Positions 47,601 through 62,200 of a DNA stretch of 64,000 nucleotides are shown in pieces. The notes below the pieces were generated by a model. That model did no database searches. It was not told where the DNA came from and was given only the letters and a program-made list of their open reading frames with translations. The stretch is taken from the NCBI RefSeq assembly GCF_026151205.1, contig NC_087080.1:7730797-7794796 (forward strand), in the 5' to 3' direction. The DNA comes from Bolinopsis microptera (taxonomy: Eukaryota > Ctenophora > Tentaculata > Lobata > Bolinopsidae). A program made the translations under genes and the position numbers. Each line of letters starts with the position of its first letter. Within the stretch, counting starts at the first letter, position 1.

Positions 47601-50408
47601 TCTGTTCGACCTTGCCGTGAGTTAATCATCATATTTATTAAAATGTTTTCTGTGTTCATCCCTTTAAGTTTATTTTACTGGGCGGCGCTCAGCCTGTCAT
47701 TCCGCCGAATCTCTATTTATTATGAACATAATATTAATAGCCTGGGGTTCCCAGGTAACGCTTTATGTTGTTCGAATTTCCAACCACTTAAATTGGTCCG
47801 AGGCAGTTTGAGTATCTGTTAATGACACCAGCTATATCCCAGAGAACAAGGTGAGCGAGACATGTTACCAAGACGAGGGTCACTCTTTCAGAGGGTTGGG
47901 GTACAGCGAGAAGTGCGCTCCTTGGAGGGAGGAGATTCTCGAGCAGCACCTCATCTCTCAGTTCCCTGAACAGGTGCTTACATATTCATGGTGGCATATT
48001 CAATATTCATACATATTCGTATTATTCATATCTATATATTCACTATATATTTATCGCATATTCATGCTTACTGTGTTTAAATGTGACTTTCATAAAAACG
48101 ATCGATCTGGTATTTAGATATTGGTGGGATTAACGGTGGATTGATCAAACAAAACTTTATGAAATATGAAATTTCGTACAATTATCGGTGCAGTTGTCTC
48201 GCACTGTTCTTGATGGTCACATTAACAAAACCCACACATTGTCTGACTGTTTTCCCCTCTAGATCCTGGGAAGCAGTGCGTGTAGGAACTGGGAGGGGAG
48301 CAACATGACCAGACCCTGGTGCCTGACAACTGATGGAGCTAAATCGGAATGTCCCGTCCCTCCTTGTGGTACGTTATAATAACTAGATCTGAGTTTACAT
48401 TTGACCGTTTACAGACAAATTTTACCTACGCATAGGAATAGGAATTGTCTTGTAGAAATCGTTTTTGTGGTAGGAAGTTTGTAAGGCTAGTAGAAAGTAA
48501 AAACTATCAAACTTATCGAGTTTATTTGGTTTTCTAAAAATGCAGCTTTTGTTTTGAGTGAAAATGAAGGATTGACAATTTATCAACCGTTTGAACTGTT
48601 CAGATGAACAAAACGTGTTCTCCAAAGGTAACTGTCGGTTGCTGCTTCCTAATTCATGTTTTTATGCTGGGATATTATGCAATTATGCAATTATGCAATC
48701 ATGCAACTGCTAACTTGATTTGGCATTTGCTATGAATTGAAATATAATGTAGATGCTATGAATTGGGATGTTAATGTAGTATGATTTGAGATACTTTTTC
48801 TACGCAGTATGTACTTTAAAATTCAAATAGAAAATGTTTGATAATATCATGTATGTGTTACAATAGTGGGAGAATGATGTGTGATGGTAAACATGGAAAA
48901 AATTCCTTAATTCGGAAATAGTGAATGGAGATGAAATAATTTGAAAGTGACATAAAATACAACTCAATTGCTTGATTGTTTATCAGTATATTTGTTTATT
49001 TGATAATAAACCCCCATGTTTCCACCCAGGATCTGGGCTGGTTAGGTTTGAGTCAGGAGAGTCCACCACCTACTACAGCGTCTCGGAGAGAAAGGACTAT
49101 GCCTGCATACCATTACAAAATGACAGAGTCAGTGTCGGAGTCAAACATACCTTCGGGGCAGAGGACTGTCAGTCAGACGAGATTTACCCGGAGGTAAGCT
49201 ACTGAGTAAAACTCACTGAGACGTGAGTAGGCTGTACGTATATACCAGTCAGATACAGAGAAATGTTATCATTACTAGGGAGGGGTGGTAGTAGTAGTTT
49301 TATCTGACACATGGCATATAGCCGCTCTGAAGCCAGTATTTTAAACAGTCTGCTAATGGAAGACATGTCACCTTACTAGCTACCAGATATAAGTTACCAA
49401 ATTTGGGATATTGGTCGGCAGCTTAAAAGACTCAATAGGATACTGAAACTGACTGTGTACGTAGTGAGAATTCAGTAACTCAAATTGTAACATCTCATTT
49501 GTTCAGATCATCATACCAGCAGAGATCACAACATCAGACAGATTGTGGGTCAGATACTTACTAGTAGAGGTTGGTCACTTAGATTTTACTGTTAAATCGC
49601 TTAATCATCCCACTATTAACCAAAATATTGCTCCCACCTGTAAAATATGATGGGCACCCAAACACATGGTAAATCTTTCTAACAAACTTTCAGATCGTCA
49701 TAGTCCTGATAGTAATGCTTGTTATTGGAGCACTGAAACTTCGGCTGAGATTTTTGCCTGAACCAGAGCAGAAAGCCCGTGTGTATCTTCGTGGTTTTGA
49801 ACGTGTTGAATTAGCAGTAACAAGTAAAGAGTCAAATTCGTTTTACCGTGTTCCATAATTTGTTGAGAATTTCTTTTCTTTTACTTGAAAAGGACCCGGT
49901 AGAACAGAGTTTGACTTAAGTGTATGTGAAGTAAAATTTGTGGTGAAGGAGAATGAAAGTTTGATAGGCATGGTTTGAAATTTTGCGGGAGAGTTGAGTC
50001 ACACTTTGGTTTTAAATTCCTGGTATAAACTGGCTGGTAATACTTCACGGTTTATAAATGACAAATAATCAAATAGTTTATTCAGAGATTATGATCGATG
50101 GATTGGCTGAAGTGCTATTTTGATTTTGAATGTTTCAATGTCCCTTTCCAAAATGCTTTTTTATATCGCTGCTAAAAATCTGTTTTAACTGAAATAGTCG
50201 ATTGCATGGTTATCTGTTAGAATCTCACCTCTCTTCCCCTCAGTTAATACTGATGCTACTCGTTGTAAGTCTGTGGTTATTTCTACTGTATCGCAAGCGT
50301 ATTATAGTAAGACGGACTTCAGTGATGAGTGGTAAAAGTGGAACGAGGAAGGAAACCAGCTCCACCGGAGTTAGCTCCCTCAGAACAGCAAGTATAAGAG
50401 ACAGATAA
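38697..50408 (+). CDS. Type I membrane receptor-like protein: signal peptide, trefoil, 5 Ig, 3 FN3, 2 kringles, TM; 29 exons, about 1434 residues
   Basis: Exons: 38697-38796, 39190-39438, 39600-39707, 39929-40102, 40455-40564, 40744-40900, 41025-41177, 41311-41429, 41617-41842, 41966-42093, 42229-42469, 42852-42976, 43150-43347, 43579-43746, 43952-44148, 44429-44529, 44718-44835, 45140-45342, 45498-45607, 45908-46027, 46495-46651, 46815-46952, 47201-47313, 47484-47616, 47813-47973, 48263-48368, 49030-49193, 49507-49569, then a last exon at 49694-49858 or 50244-50408. All phases match and either ending gives 1434 residues. Order: signal peptide 1-18 (ATG context AAACCATGG), trefoil about 49-90, a Cys-bearing linker to about 150, Ig-like domains about 152-818, FN3 about 780-1110, kringles about 1134-1215 and 1226-1304, a juxtamembrane domain with two Cys, one membrane span, and a 30-35-residue tail. 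No kinase or other enzyme domain. Adhesion or recognition at the cell surface is inferred. I know of no named protein with this order. Confidence 0.92.
39190..39438 (+). CDS. Exon 2 of the receptor gene: trefoil (P-type) domain
   Basis: Encodes CAAPLNSNRKITIKPCG, then GISYDDCYQAGCCY and a final Cys in SKCHL. This is the trefoil pattern, with the double Cys after Gly and the Arg before the second Cys. Trefoil domains in animals occur in secreted mucosal peptides and a few enzymes and receptors. Here it is the first folded unit after the signal peptide. Confidence 0.8.
41311..43347 (+). CDS. Exons 8-13 of the receptor gene: three tandem two-exon Ig-like modules
   Basis: Exon pairs 41311-41429/41617-41842, 41966-42093/42229-42469 and 42852-42976/43150-43347 have the same plan. 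Each pair starts after a phase-1 intron with a G(Y/F)PxP turn directly following the domain Cys (ICSGYPLP, QCFGYPKP, NCTGFPAP), and is split by a phase-0 intron after a short ...FAA(K/E) or FASE segment. This indicates duplication of a two-exon module. The sequences have diverged strongly, so the duplications are old. Confidence 0.8.
46040..46273. repeat. 12-bp minisatellite in receptor intron 20, about 19 copies
   Basis: Unit TTTTAATAACAC with G, C and T variants. It starts just after the 5' splice site of exon 20 (46027). All three frames lack stops, so open frames across it are by-products. Confidence 0.95.
47201..48368 (+). CDS. Exons 23-26 of the receptor gene: two kringle domains
   Basis: Kringle 1 (exons 47201-47313 and 47484-47616) has six Cys in CYSGRG, GECAAW, YCRN, PWCYL and CSVRPC. 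Kringle 2 (47813-47973 and 48263-48368) has CYQDEG, EKCAPW, SACRNW, PWCLT and ECPVPPC. Each is encoded by two exons split by a phase-0 intron and bounded by phase-1 introns, the classic set-up for exon shuffling. The kringle 2 acceptor at 47811-47812 (TTTGAG) has a weak pyrimidine tract but is the only one that fits the phase. Confidence 0.93.
49694..49858 (+). CDS. Alternative last exon A of the receptor gene: membrane span plus tail
   Basis: Starts in phase 0 after CTTTCAG. It encodes IVIVLIVMLVIGAL followed by a basic stop-transfer segment (KLRLRF) and a cytoplasmic tail ending YRVP, with its own TAA at 49856. It is 165 nt, the same length as exon B. If used it ends the protein without exon B. 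Confidence 0.75.
   Translation: MVIVLIVMLVIGALKLRLRFLPEPEQKARVYLRGFERVELAVTSKESNSFYRVP
50244..50408 (+). CDS. Alternative last exon B of the receptor gene: membrane span plus tail
   Basis: Starts in phase 0 after a long pyrimidine tract (CTCTCTTCCCCTCAG-like). It encodes LILMLLVVSLWLFLLY, then RKRIIVRR and a Ser/Thr-rich tail ending SIRDR, with TAA at 50408. It has the stronger acceptor of the two. Splicing exon 28 (49507-49569) to either exon keeps the frame. Confidence 0.8.
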   Translation, partial: LILMLLVVSLWLFLLYRKRIIVRRTSVMSGKSGTRKETSSTGVSSLRTASIRDR

Positions 50409-51168
50409 CTTTCTTATCTCCCTCCGACATGCTCTATACTTCTTATCTGATATGAAACTCTAGCTGCGGGCACAGTCATGATGCCCATTGCTCTTGCTTG
50501 GTCAATTTGTCATGAATGATCTCGCATGAAAATTTTTGCTCAATGTACTTGAACTTAGACGATTTTCAATTTTCTTAGTAACTTGCTGATCATTATAGTT
50601 AATTTAACCTAATTTCTTGCTGTTCTGTTGCTAACTGTAATATTTTAAGTATGTTATTGAAGCTGACTTGAATTCTCATGATACAGTTTCATAGTAAGGG
50701 TACGGAATGTCGACAAAGATAGAGTCAACGAGTCTTGCTGTATGCTTACAAATTTATGATTATTTTCTACCATTTCTTACCGAATGAATCTTTTTATTAT
50801 GAATATCCTGCTGCGTTTAAAAAATACGTTTTATTGAACAAAGACAATATTGTGTAAATTGTAAACGATAAGTTAGAAGTTTTACAGTGTACAGTAACGC
50901 ATCAATGTTATTGCATATTGATATTAGTACATATTTTGATTCCGTTACAACGAATTGTAACAAATACTTTCCGCACAACAGAAAAGTTGGTGGGAAGGGC
51001 AAGATTTACTCCGAAAGCTCAAAGGAATGCTGTCAATATGCTGGGAACGTCTTAGCCCAGCTGTTTTTAGAGTTCATAAGTAATGGAACTGCTCCTTTTT
51101 TTGATAATCTTTTGTTATTTTTTGTGTTTCCTTTAGCTGTTTTATCTAATTTATTTTAAATTATAGTT
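50409..51168. other. 3' flank of the receptor gene
   Basis: AT-rich, presumably 3' UTR and polyadenylation region, with no further coding exon seen. A 90-codon frame at 50887-51159 has no splice or domain support. Confidence 0.5.
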
Positions 51169-51643
51169 GGGAGGGCATCAACCTCATAAATATGCATAAA
51201 TACCTATGCCTATTTTGAAATCGGAGGGAATAATAGGTATTTATAGATATTTTACCAAAGATCGTCTAGGGCAGCTAAAAGTTACTTTTTCGGACGTTTC
51301 AGAAGATTGTGAGCAACAATGATTTGATCAAATTAAAAACCCTATATAACCCATGTTTAAGGTACACAAAGGCAAAAAATCAAATTTTTACCAACCCCAA
51401 AAAATTGGTTTTAAAACTTGATATCAACCCCCTCATGCAGTCAAAACACTTTAAAACAGCTAACACTATGAATAGAATTGAATATATTATTATAGAATTG
51501 AATATATTATATGTTAAAAGTGGGAAAAATACTGAAAAAACAACAAAACCTTTAAATAACCATAAATATTATATATACATAAATACCTATACCTATTTTG
51601 AAATCGGAGGGAATAATAGGTATTTATGAGGTTGATGCCCCCC
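51169..51643. mobile_element. 475-bp MITE-like element
   Basis: Inverted ends GGGAGGGCATCAACCTC and GGGGGGCATCAACCTC (right end read on the opposite strand), flanked by ATAGTT at 51163-51168 and 51644-51649. Near each end the block TTTTGAAATCGGAGGGAATA occurs in the same orientation, so direct repeats are nested inside inverted ends. No coding capacity of note. Confidence 0.8.
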
Positions 51644-51987
51644 ATAGTTTAAAAAATATCTTGTATGAACTATATTGTGGTGATACTGATATTTGATGTG
51701 TGTTATGTATGTTTCTCGACGAAATACAGCTGAATTTATTAAAAATCTGAAAATGAAATTCTGTACATTTCATTTGTTTACTATACACAGATTCAATAAA
51801 TTTGTCCATACAACTATACAAAGGTGAAAGATTGTATTTATGCAACCTCAAAGAACTTAAACAGAAATAAATTTTAACTCTAAAATGTAAAAATGCAACT
51901 GACCATTTATCAACAATCCTAATGAGAAAGTATATTGCCAACTAACTGATCAGCTTCAGTCCTCTCATATCTTTAACACTGATAATG

Positions 51988-54720
51988 GGCAAGTTTCCAT
52001 AACTAATTTTTTGTGATCAGCGGTAATAACCGCTTTTTTTACGCTAAAAAAGCGCTTATTGATAAAACCCACCGTTATTTGGCGATTATAAAGCGATTAT
52101 AAACGGTCCCGTTAATTAACGATTAAAAACGATTATAATCGCTTTTTCCATAAATTTTTTTTGCAAAAGCGATTATTAGCGCTTTAAAAGCGATAATAAA
52201 TCGCGAATTAAAATTATTAGTGATAAAAAAACGCTTTTATTTTAGGGTTGTCGATTATTATCGCTCCGTAAGCGCTTTTCAAAAAAACGCTTATAAACCG
52301 TTTTTTGGACCGTTTTTAAAACGCTTTTAATCGACTATAAGCGATTATATTCACTAGGGAAAGTTCCAAATTAAAAAGCGCCTACTAATCGTTAAAAAAA
52401 CGCTTTTTTATTTTAAGTTAATAAGCGGTTTAAATCGATTATAAAACGATTATAAGCGACAATAAGCGATTTTTTGAAATCTGCTAAAAAGCGATATTTT
52501 CACTATGATCAGCGCTTATAACCGCTTTTCTTGAAATTTTCCTACTGAAAAGCGTTTATAAGCGCTTATTTATTTGCTGTCCATAAGCGATTATAAACGA
52601 TTATAAGCGCTTTTTTACGTATTTGAAACGAGGAAAAAATTGTCAGGTACGAGATATTATAAGCGATTATAAGTGATTATAAAGTATCGTAAATGTTATT
52701 GTCTTCAATTGTCGCTTAGAAGCGATTATAAACGATGAAAAGCGCTTTTTGACGCATTTTAAAACTATGATCAAAATATGTTTTGATTTGATTTATTTGG
52801 GGTATATAAGCGATTATGTAAGCGGGGTATATAAGCGATTATAAATGATTATAAGCGCTTAATTCTTTACGTATTTGGAACGAGGACACAATTAACAACA
52901 AAATTACGCGATATTATAATAATAGTCCAGTTATTAATGGACATTTATGGAAATGAACCTGCAAATTTTCAGATACTCACGAAACTTTGCACAGACCTTC
53001 CAAAAGGTATGAATAAACGATTTTCGGTTGGAGACATTTTTTTACCATGGGGAAAACCCAGGAGGGCCACGCCCATATTGATCCAATAATGTAACTGACC
53101 CTTTTCTTCTGAAAGTCGTAGAGACTTCAAAATAGGCTTAAACGAAGCCGCATATGCATGTTTATATAGAAGTTATTGATCAAAACATGGCCTAAAATCC
53201 TTAATTTTCGAGAAATTCGCCAAAAACCATTTTGGGCGTGGCGCTGAGCCCATTTTACTAACTTTTGATATGATCGTGATAGAGTCTTCGGATGGAGTGC
53301 AAAAGAACCGCAATTGGCATATTTATATATGACTTATGAAGAAACATATGCCTTAAAGTGCTTACTTTTTCAGTTATTGGCGGAAACTGATTTTCGGTTC
53401 CAGAAATCATGCAAAAATATGGGTATCTGGTAAATTGGGCTATGAAGGCCCTAGAGATTTTTGAATGGGTGCAAATTGTGCAAAATGGCCATGTTTATAT
53501 ACAACTTATGAAGCAATATGTACCCTAAAATGCTCACTTTTCGAGTTATTAACATAGAACGGGATAGTACAGGGAAATCCGTCTGAAAAAATCGATCTGC
53601 TGACACACGAAGCTTACAAAGGATTTTTGACGTTTTTGAGTCCTAATAGATGTCCTTTATGGCTGACCAACTTTTCCAAACTTTTCCACGTGGCTTAAGG
53701 CCACTTTTTGCCACTTTACCACTTTTTACCACCTTTCTTGTTTGTCGAATATCTTTAGTTGTGAACATCGTAAAAGGTTGCGAATCAATCGAGTGTGTTC
53801 ATATTATCAGGAAGAAAAACTTTTGTTCTAACAATTTTTACGTCAGATAATAAGTTAATTGGATAATTATCAATTAACCAATTAGCAAAATTCTAAAAAT
53901 TTTTTATTGGCTAAAAATGGTCGGAATAGCCTAAAACACGGAGAAAAGTAGTTTTTAGAAAAAATTTGAAAATTTTTCACTTACATTTTTTTTTCGAGAC
54001 TTAGAAAAATTTCGAAAATTCAAAATATTTTTTTCCGCCAAAAGTGATCAAATTGCATGAAACGCGGAGAAAAATGATTTTCAAAAAAAACTTAGTCAAT
54101 TTTTCGTTTCAAGAATACTTAAATCACCAATATTTGTAGTTTAGTAAATCTCGGCAGATTTTAGTAATAATCAGGAATTACTAACTCTAAGTGGAAAGGT
54201 CTGAAACTGAAAAACGTTAAGTTTAACCATACGATCGCGATATAAGAGTTTCACAACTAATTACAATACAGCCTTATCGATTTTCACAGAAACTGCACCA
54301 ATGGCACAGTCAAGATCGAAACGATAGCCTGCTGTACTGTCATTTTATTGATTTCAATGATGAATCAGTGGGGTTAAGATTTGTAATAAATAAAACCTCT
54401 CTGTACCGTCAATTGTGCTAATCTAAACCGGCCTACCTGTATTACCAGACCTCTTCTTTTCCTCAACAATCAAACCGAGTTGTTCATATCGCATTTGGTG
54501 GGTGATGTAAACTAAGTAGTAATACATATCGAGCTATATTCAATCACAATACGACACAGTACGTGTATATTATATGGCTCTTAATGAGGTTTATGAAACG
54601 CTTTATACCGTGAGAAACCCGGTATAGAGAGGTTTTACAGTTTATCACGAAAACGTCTACTTGGTCTCATGGCCCATTTACAGTTCGAAGAAGGGCAAGA
54701 ACAGATCAGGGAAACTGAGG
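51988..54720 (+). repeat. Left arm of the foldback element
   Basis: Three zones. 51988-52880 is packed with GCGATTATAA, AGCGCTTATA and AAAAGCGCTT motifs in both orientations. 52930-53570 holds degenerate repeats of about 170 bp, with a recurring segment like GTTTATATA..ACTTATGAAG followed by a CACTTTTCGAGTTATT-type segment. 53570-54160 is the block also found alone at 19826-20450. The remainder to about 54720 ends in TTGGTCTCATGGC. Confidence 0.9.
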
Positions 54721-55194
54721 AACAGCCAGGTCCAGGAAGCAAGTGTAAATACACCTTCCAACATCTACTGTAACTGTTTTGTATTGTACTGCATACCGCT
54801 TCATTTGCGGGATACCTCAAATCACCCCCATATGTCAGGATCGGCTAAAAGTAAAATCAACAAGGGTAACATACGGGAAAGGGTAAGATTTAGATACGAG
54901 TACAGTGTCGGGCAAGGGGTAATAAAGAACCGGTAATAATTAATTCAGTGAAATGTTCCACGAGAGTCAGGATATTTTGGAAATTGCTAATAGAGACAGA
55001 TCCTGATCAGGAAGGATTGTTAATGTTATTGAGGATGTTGATTTGAAATCCGGACGTCGTGAAGTAAAAATACAGGTTCTTCCCGCAGGATATTCGGGGC
55101 CCATGATGATCAGCTCGGGATTAATGTGGGACAGATCGAAGACTGACAACTGAACCCAATTGAACCTAGTTCCCACTAACCAATCAGCTTAATT

Positions 55195-55243
55195 GGTTAG
55201 GGTTAGGGTTAAGGTTAGGGTTAGGGTTAGAGTTAGGGTTAAT
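55195..55243 (+). repeat. Interstitial telomere-type repeat (TTAGGG)n, about eight units
   Basis: GGTTAGGGTTAGGGTTAAGG followed by further TTAGGG units with two single-base variants. It lies in the foldback loop and is bracketed by the perfect inverted pair GACAACTGAACCCAATT (55145-55161) and AATTGGGTTCAGTTGTC (55255-55271). Confidence 0.95.
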
Positions 55244-55284
55244 CTAAATGTCTAAATTGGGTTCAGTTGTCCGGTAGCCCGCTC

Positions 55285-59189
<3,905 letters not shown>

Positions 59190-59256
59190 TGATAATGTTC
59201 CTGTCCATAATCATAATATTTAATTGTTCAACATGAACTTGACAATACCAGTCAGT

Positions 59257-62200
59257 TCACTCTTTGGGGGGAGAAGGTTTGACTCTGATCACGTAGAACT
59301 TGTCCAGAAGTTCAGGCTCAGGCTCACTGTTGGTCAGGAGCCAGAACTTGAAGTCTCCCATTCGGGCCCAAAACATTTTCTCTTCATACTCTGGACCGTC
59401 CTCCTGGATATATTTGACGTTGAATTGATTGAGTTCGATAGAACAATGTGAACATTGTTTGGGATTTTATTTCGATCGAGGATCGCCCAAAATAAAGTAG
59501 GTAAGTTTTAGCTTATATTACGTCACTGGTAATTCATTAAGTGAAACTAGGACAAGTGGGAAGCCTACTGCCTAGAGACCAGAGTCATATCCTTGACACG
59601 AGATCCTACCTTTTTAGTGATCTGGTTGAACTTCTCCTCTGTAATAAGTGTCTTATCCAGGACCCAGTCTAGCAGACCTTCTTTTATTTCATTAAATCTA
59701 TCCTGAAAAGGAGGGTAGCCATCATTCTTCAACCATTGGAAACCAACTAAACTTTTGTATAATATTATATCAGTCCATTATATTATACTAGAAACCCGCC
59801 GCTAGTCGAAAGCTTTGTTCGAGGAAATTTTAAGCATCAGTTATGTTTTAATTTCTCTTCATCATATAGCCCCAAAACGATACTTTTTACCGCATCAAAA
59901 AATTTCAATCACAACCAAAGTTATAAATATATATAGGTATATAGGCATAGCGTCATGAGGGTAAATGTGAGCTAGTTGTGAAATTCTGATATTTCAATCG
60001 AGAATGACAGTCAATTGAATTATTGCCAGGCAATTAAAATGTTTAACTGCGCAAAGTTATTTGCGTAATTAGAAAACAACAATATTTTTGTTGATTGTGT
60101 GTGCGCGGCGTAATGTCAGCATTGTGTGTAGCTCTAGCGAATTTAGTATCGAAAAAAAAAGTATCGATACTATACTTTTTACTGCATCAAAATATTGCAA
60201 TCACAAACAAAGTTATAAGAAGTCATAGCGTGAGCGTAAATGTGAGCTAGTTTTGAAATTATGACGTAGCATACAGCATAACAACGCGCGTTGTTAATCT
60301 GTGGTTGCTCGCGCACGTGCATTTTTATCGTTGCTACGCAACAGCGCAGTAAACCTTTGCTAAAATTTAACGCCATTATTCTAACGATTATTTAACCTCA
60401 CTTCCGACGTTAATTATAAAAAATCTAAAGCCTAAATCAAAATTCTAAGAATGCTATAGCCTATTCCTATCCTTTTTCTACAACCCTGCTAAAAATGGCG
60501 AGGTTTCAACTCCATTTGCGAGCTGGGTTTGGCTTCACCAGAGGGTCATTTTGAGGTCGATTTTCGGTGTTTTTTCTTCTATGTCCCCGTTGCCGGGGAA
60601 ATTTCGTCAAGTTTAAAATATATATTATATTAGTCCATAAATCATTATGTATTGCTGGTATAACCATTTTATTAGTGAAAAATAAAAATAAATATGAATA
60701 AGTGAAAAATAATGTAACGTACCTGAACAACGTGAAACATGTCGCATCCCATCAGGTCAATAACAAGGGGTTTACCGTACCGTACTGCACCCAGCAGTGC
60801 TATTCTGAAGTGTATTGTGATCTCAACTTCGAAAGAACAAAATCTTACTTATTAGTTAGGGCGAGAATAGAAATTCATGGGACCATCTGTGAATAAATTC
60901 GTAACAAAGTTTCTCTACAGTAATGTGTTGTCCATAGTCCCAGAAACCACAAACCAGGGTTTATTACTCTTTCCCTAACTGTTATTGTATCATTGAACAA
61001 GATGAATCAACTTCGAGTAGAAAGTGTAGTAGTAATATTCACCTCATACGCTCAGGATCCATATTCGAAGGATTGACTGCGTTCAAATAGTTCGAATCAC
61101 TATACCGGATAAATATCGATGCCTGGCCGGTCTCGTCTATAATCAAAGGCCACCTGAAAGTCATGGTTTTAAACCCCCAAAGCAAGTTCTTATCTGCAGA
61201 TATTTTCAAAGCTTTCACAAATTTTTGTTAGAATGCTGAATTACGCTTGTCATGAGCTGAACGATTCACACGGCTACAAAGAAACTAGCTCCCTGTCGTA
61301 ATTAATCTCACTGTCACAAACCTGCCATCATCAGTGATCTTGTTGCCCACATCCCTGATCAGTACGTCCTCTAGCTCCCTAACCACTATTTGCACTCCAA
61401 CTTGTTCAGTTTCTGCTTTCTGAAAAAAACACATCTTCCATTCAATATCTGTCATTTTCGGACAAAATTAGCTGCTTGGACAGTTGGACACGGAATAAAA
61501 TTTACAAAGACAACTCTTGTTGTTTTAAAACACCACGCCTAGGAAAGAGGACAAAAAACACTCTTTTCAAGTAAGAATTAGTACCACAGGTTCTGCACTT
61601 TTTTCCACTGCCGGTGTAGCACTGGAAGCAGCCCCCTTTTTTGGCGTCGGTTTCTTTTTGATGGAATCTGATTTTTTAGTTACACTTGCTTTCGGAAGGG
61701 TGGTAGATTTCTTCACAACCTTGCCAGTGCCTTTAGCTTTTACAGGCTTTTTACCAGCACCACTTGACATAATTGCTTCAGTAGCGAAATTATTAAAAAT
61801 GGAGAAGTGACAGACGCAAATTGATAGAAGAAAACAGATATAAATCGGCAAGAATGGGGAATTGTTCAGAGGTATGTCGTATCAAAATAACAAGGATCGC
61901 ATTACAGCGGTTACCATAGCAACAAATTCTTTCACTTAAAGGTGACCTGGGTAGACGCCAGAAGCACAAGTTTATTGAGCTGGAAAGTCTCCAAGAATCT
62001 CAGAAGTGGCTACGAGACAGATTACATCAACTGCTCGGTCAGGAAACTATGAGAGACGAAATCTGCATTGGCAAGCAATATCGCCGATTACATCCAAAGA
62101 GAAGAGCCGTAGATGCAAGCTGCACGCTCAATCTGACCAGGTTACTTGCCAATCATTCAGGAGATATATCAGTGGTAACATTGAAGTTGCGAATGATAAT

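Noticed and set aside
53650-53850. 66-residue ORF repeated in both foldback arms (53650-53850 and 56201-56401) and at 19912-20103
   Set aside because: It follows the DNA repeat in which it lies. No start context, domain or splice pattern supports a protein, and identity between arms follows from arm homogeneity. Kept only as a remark under findings.
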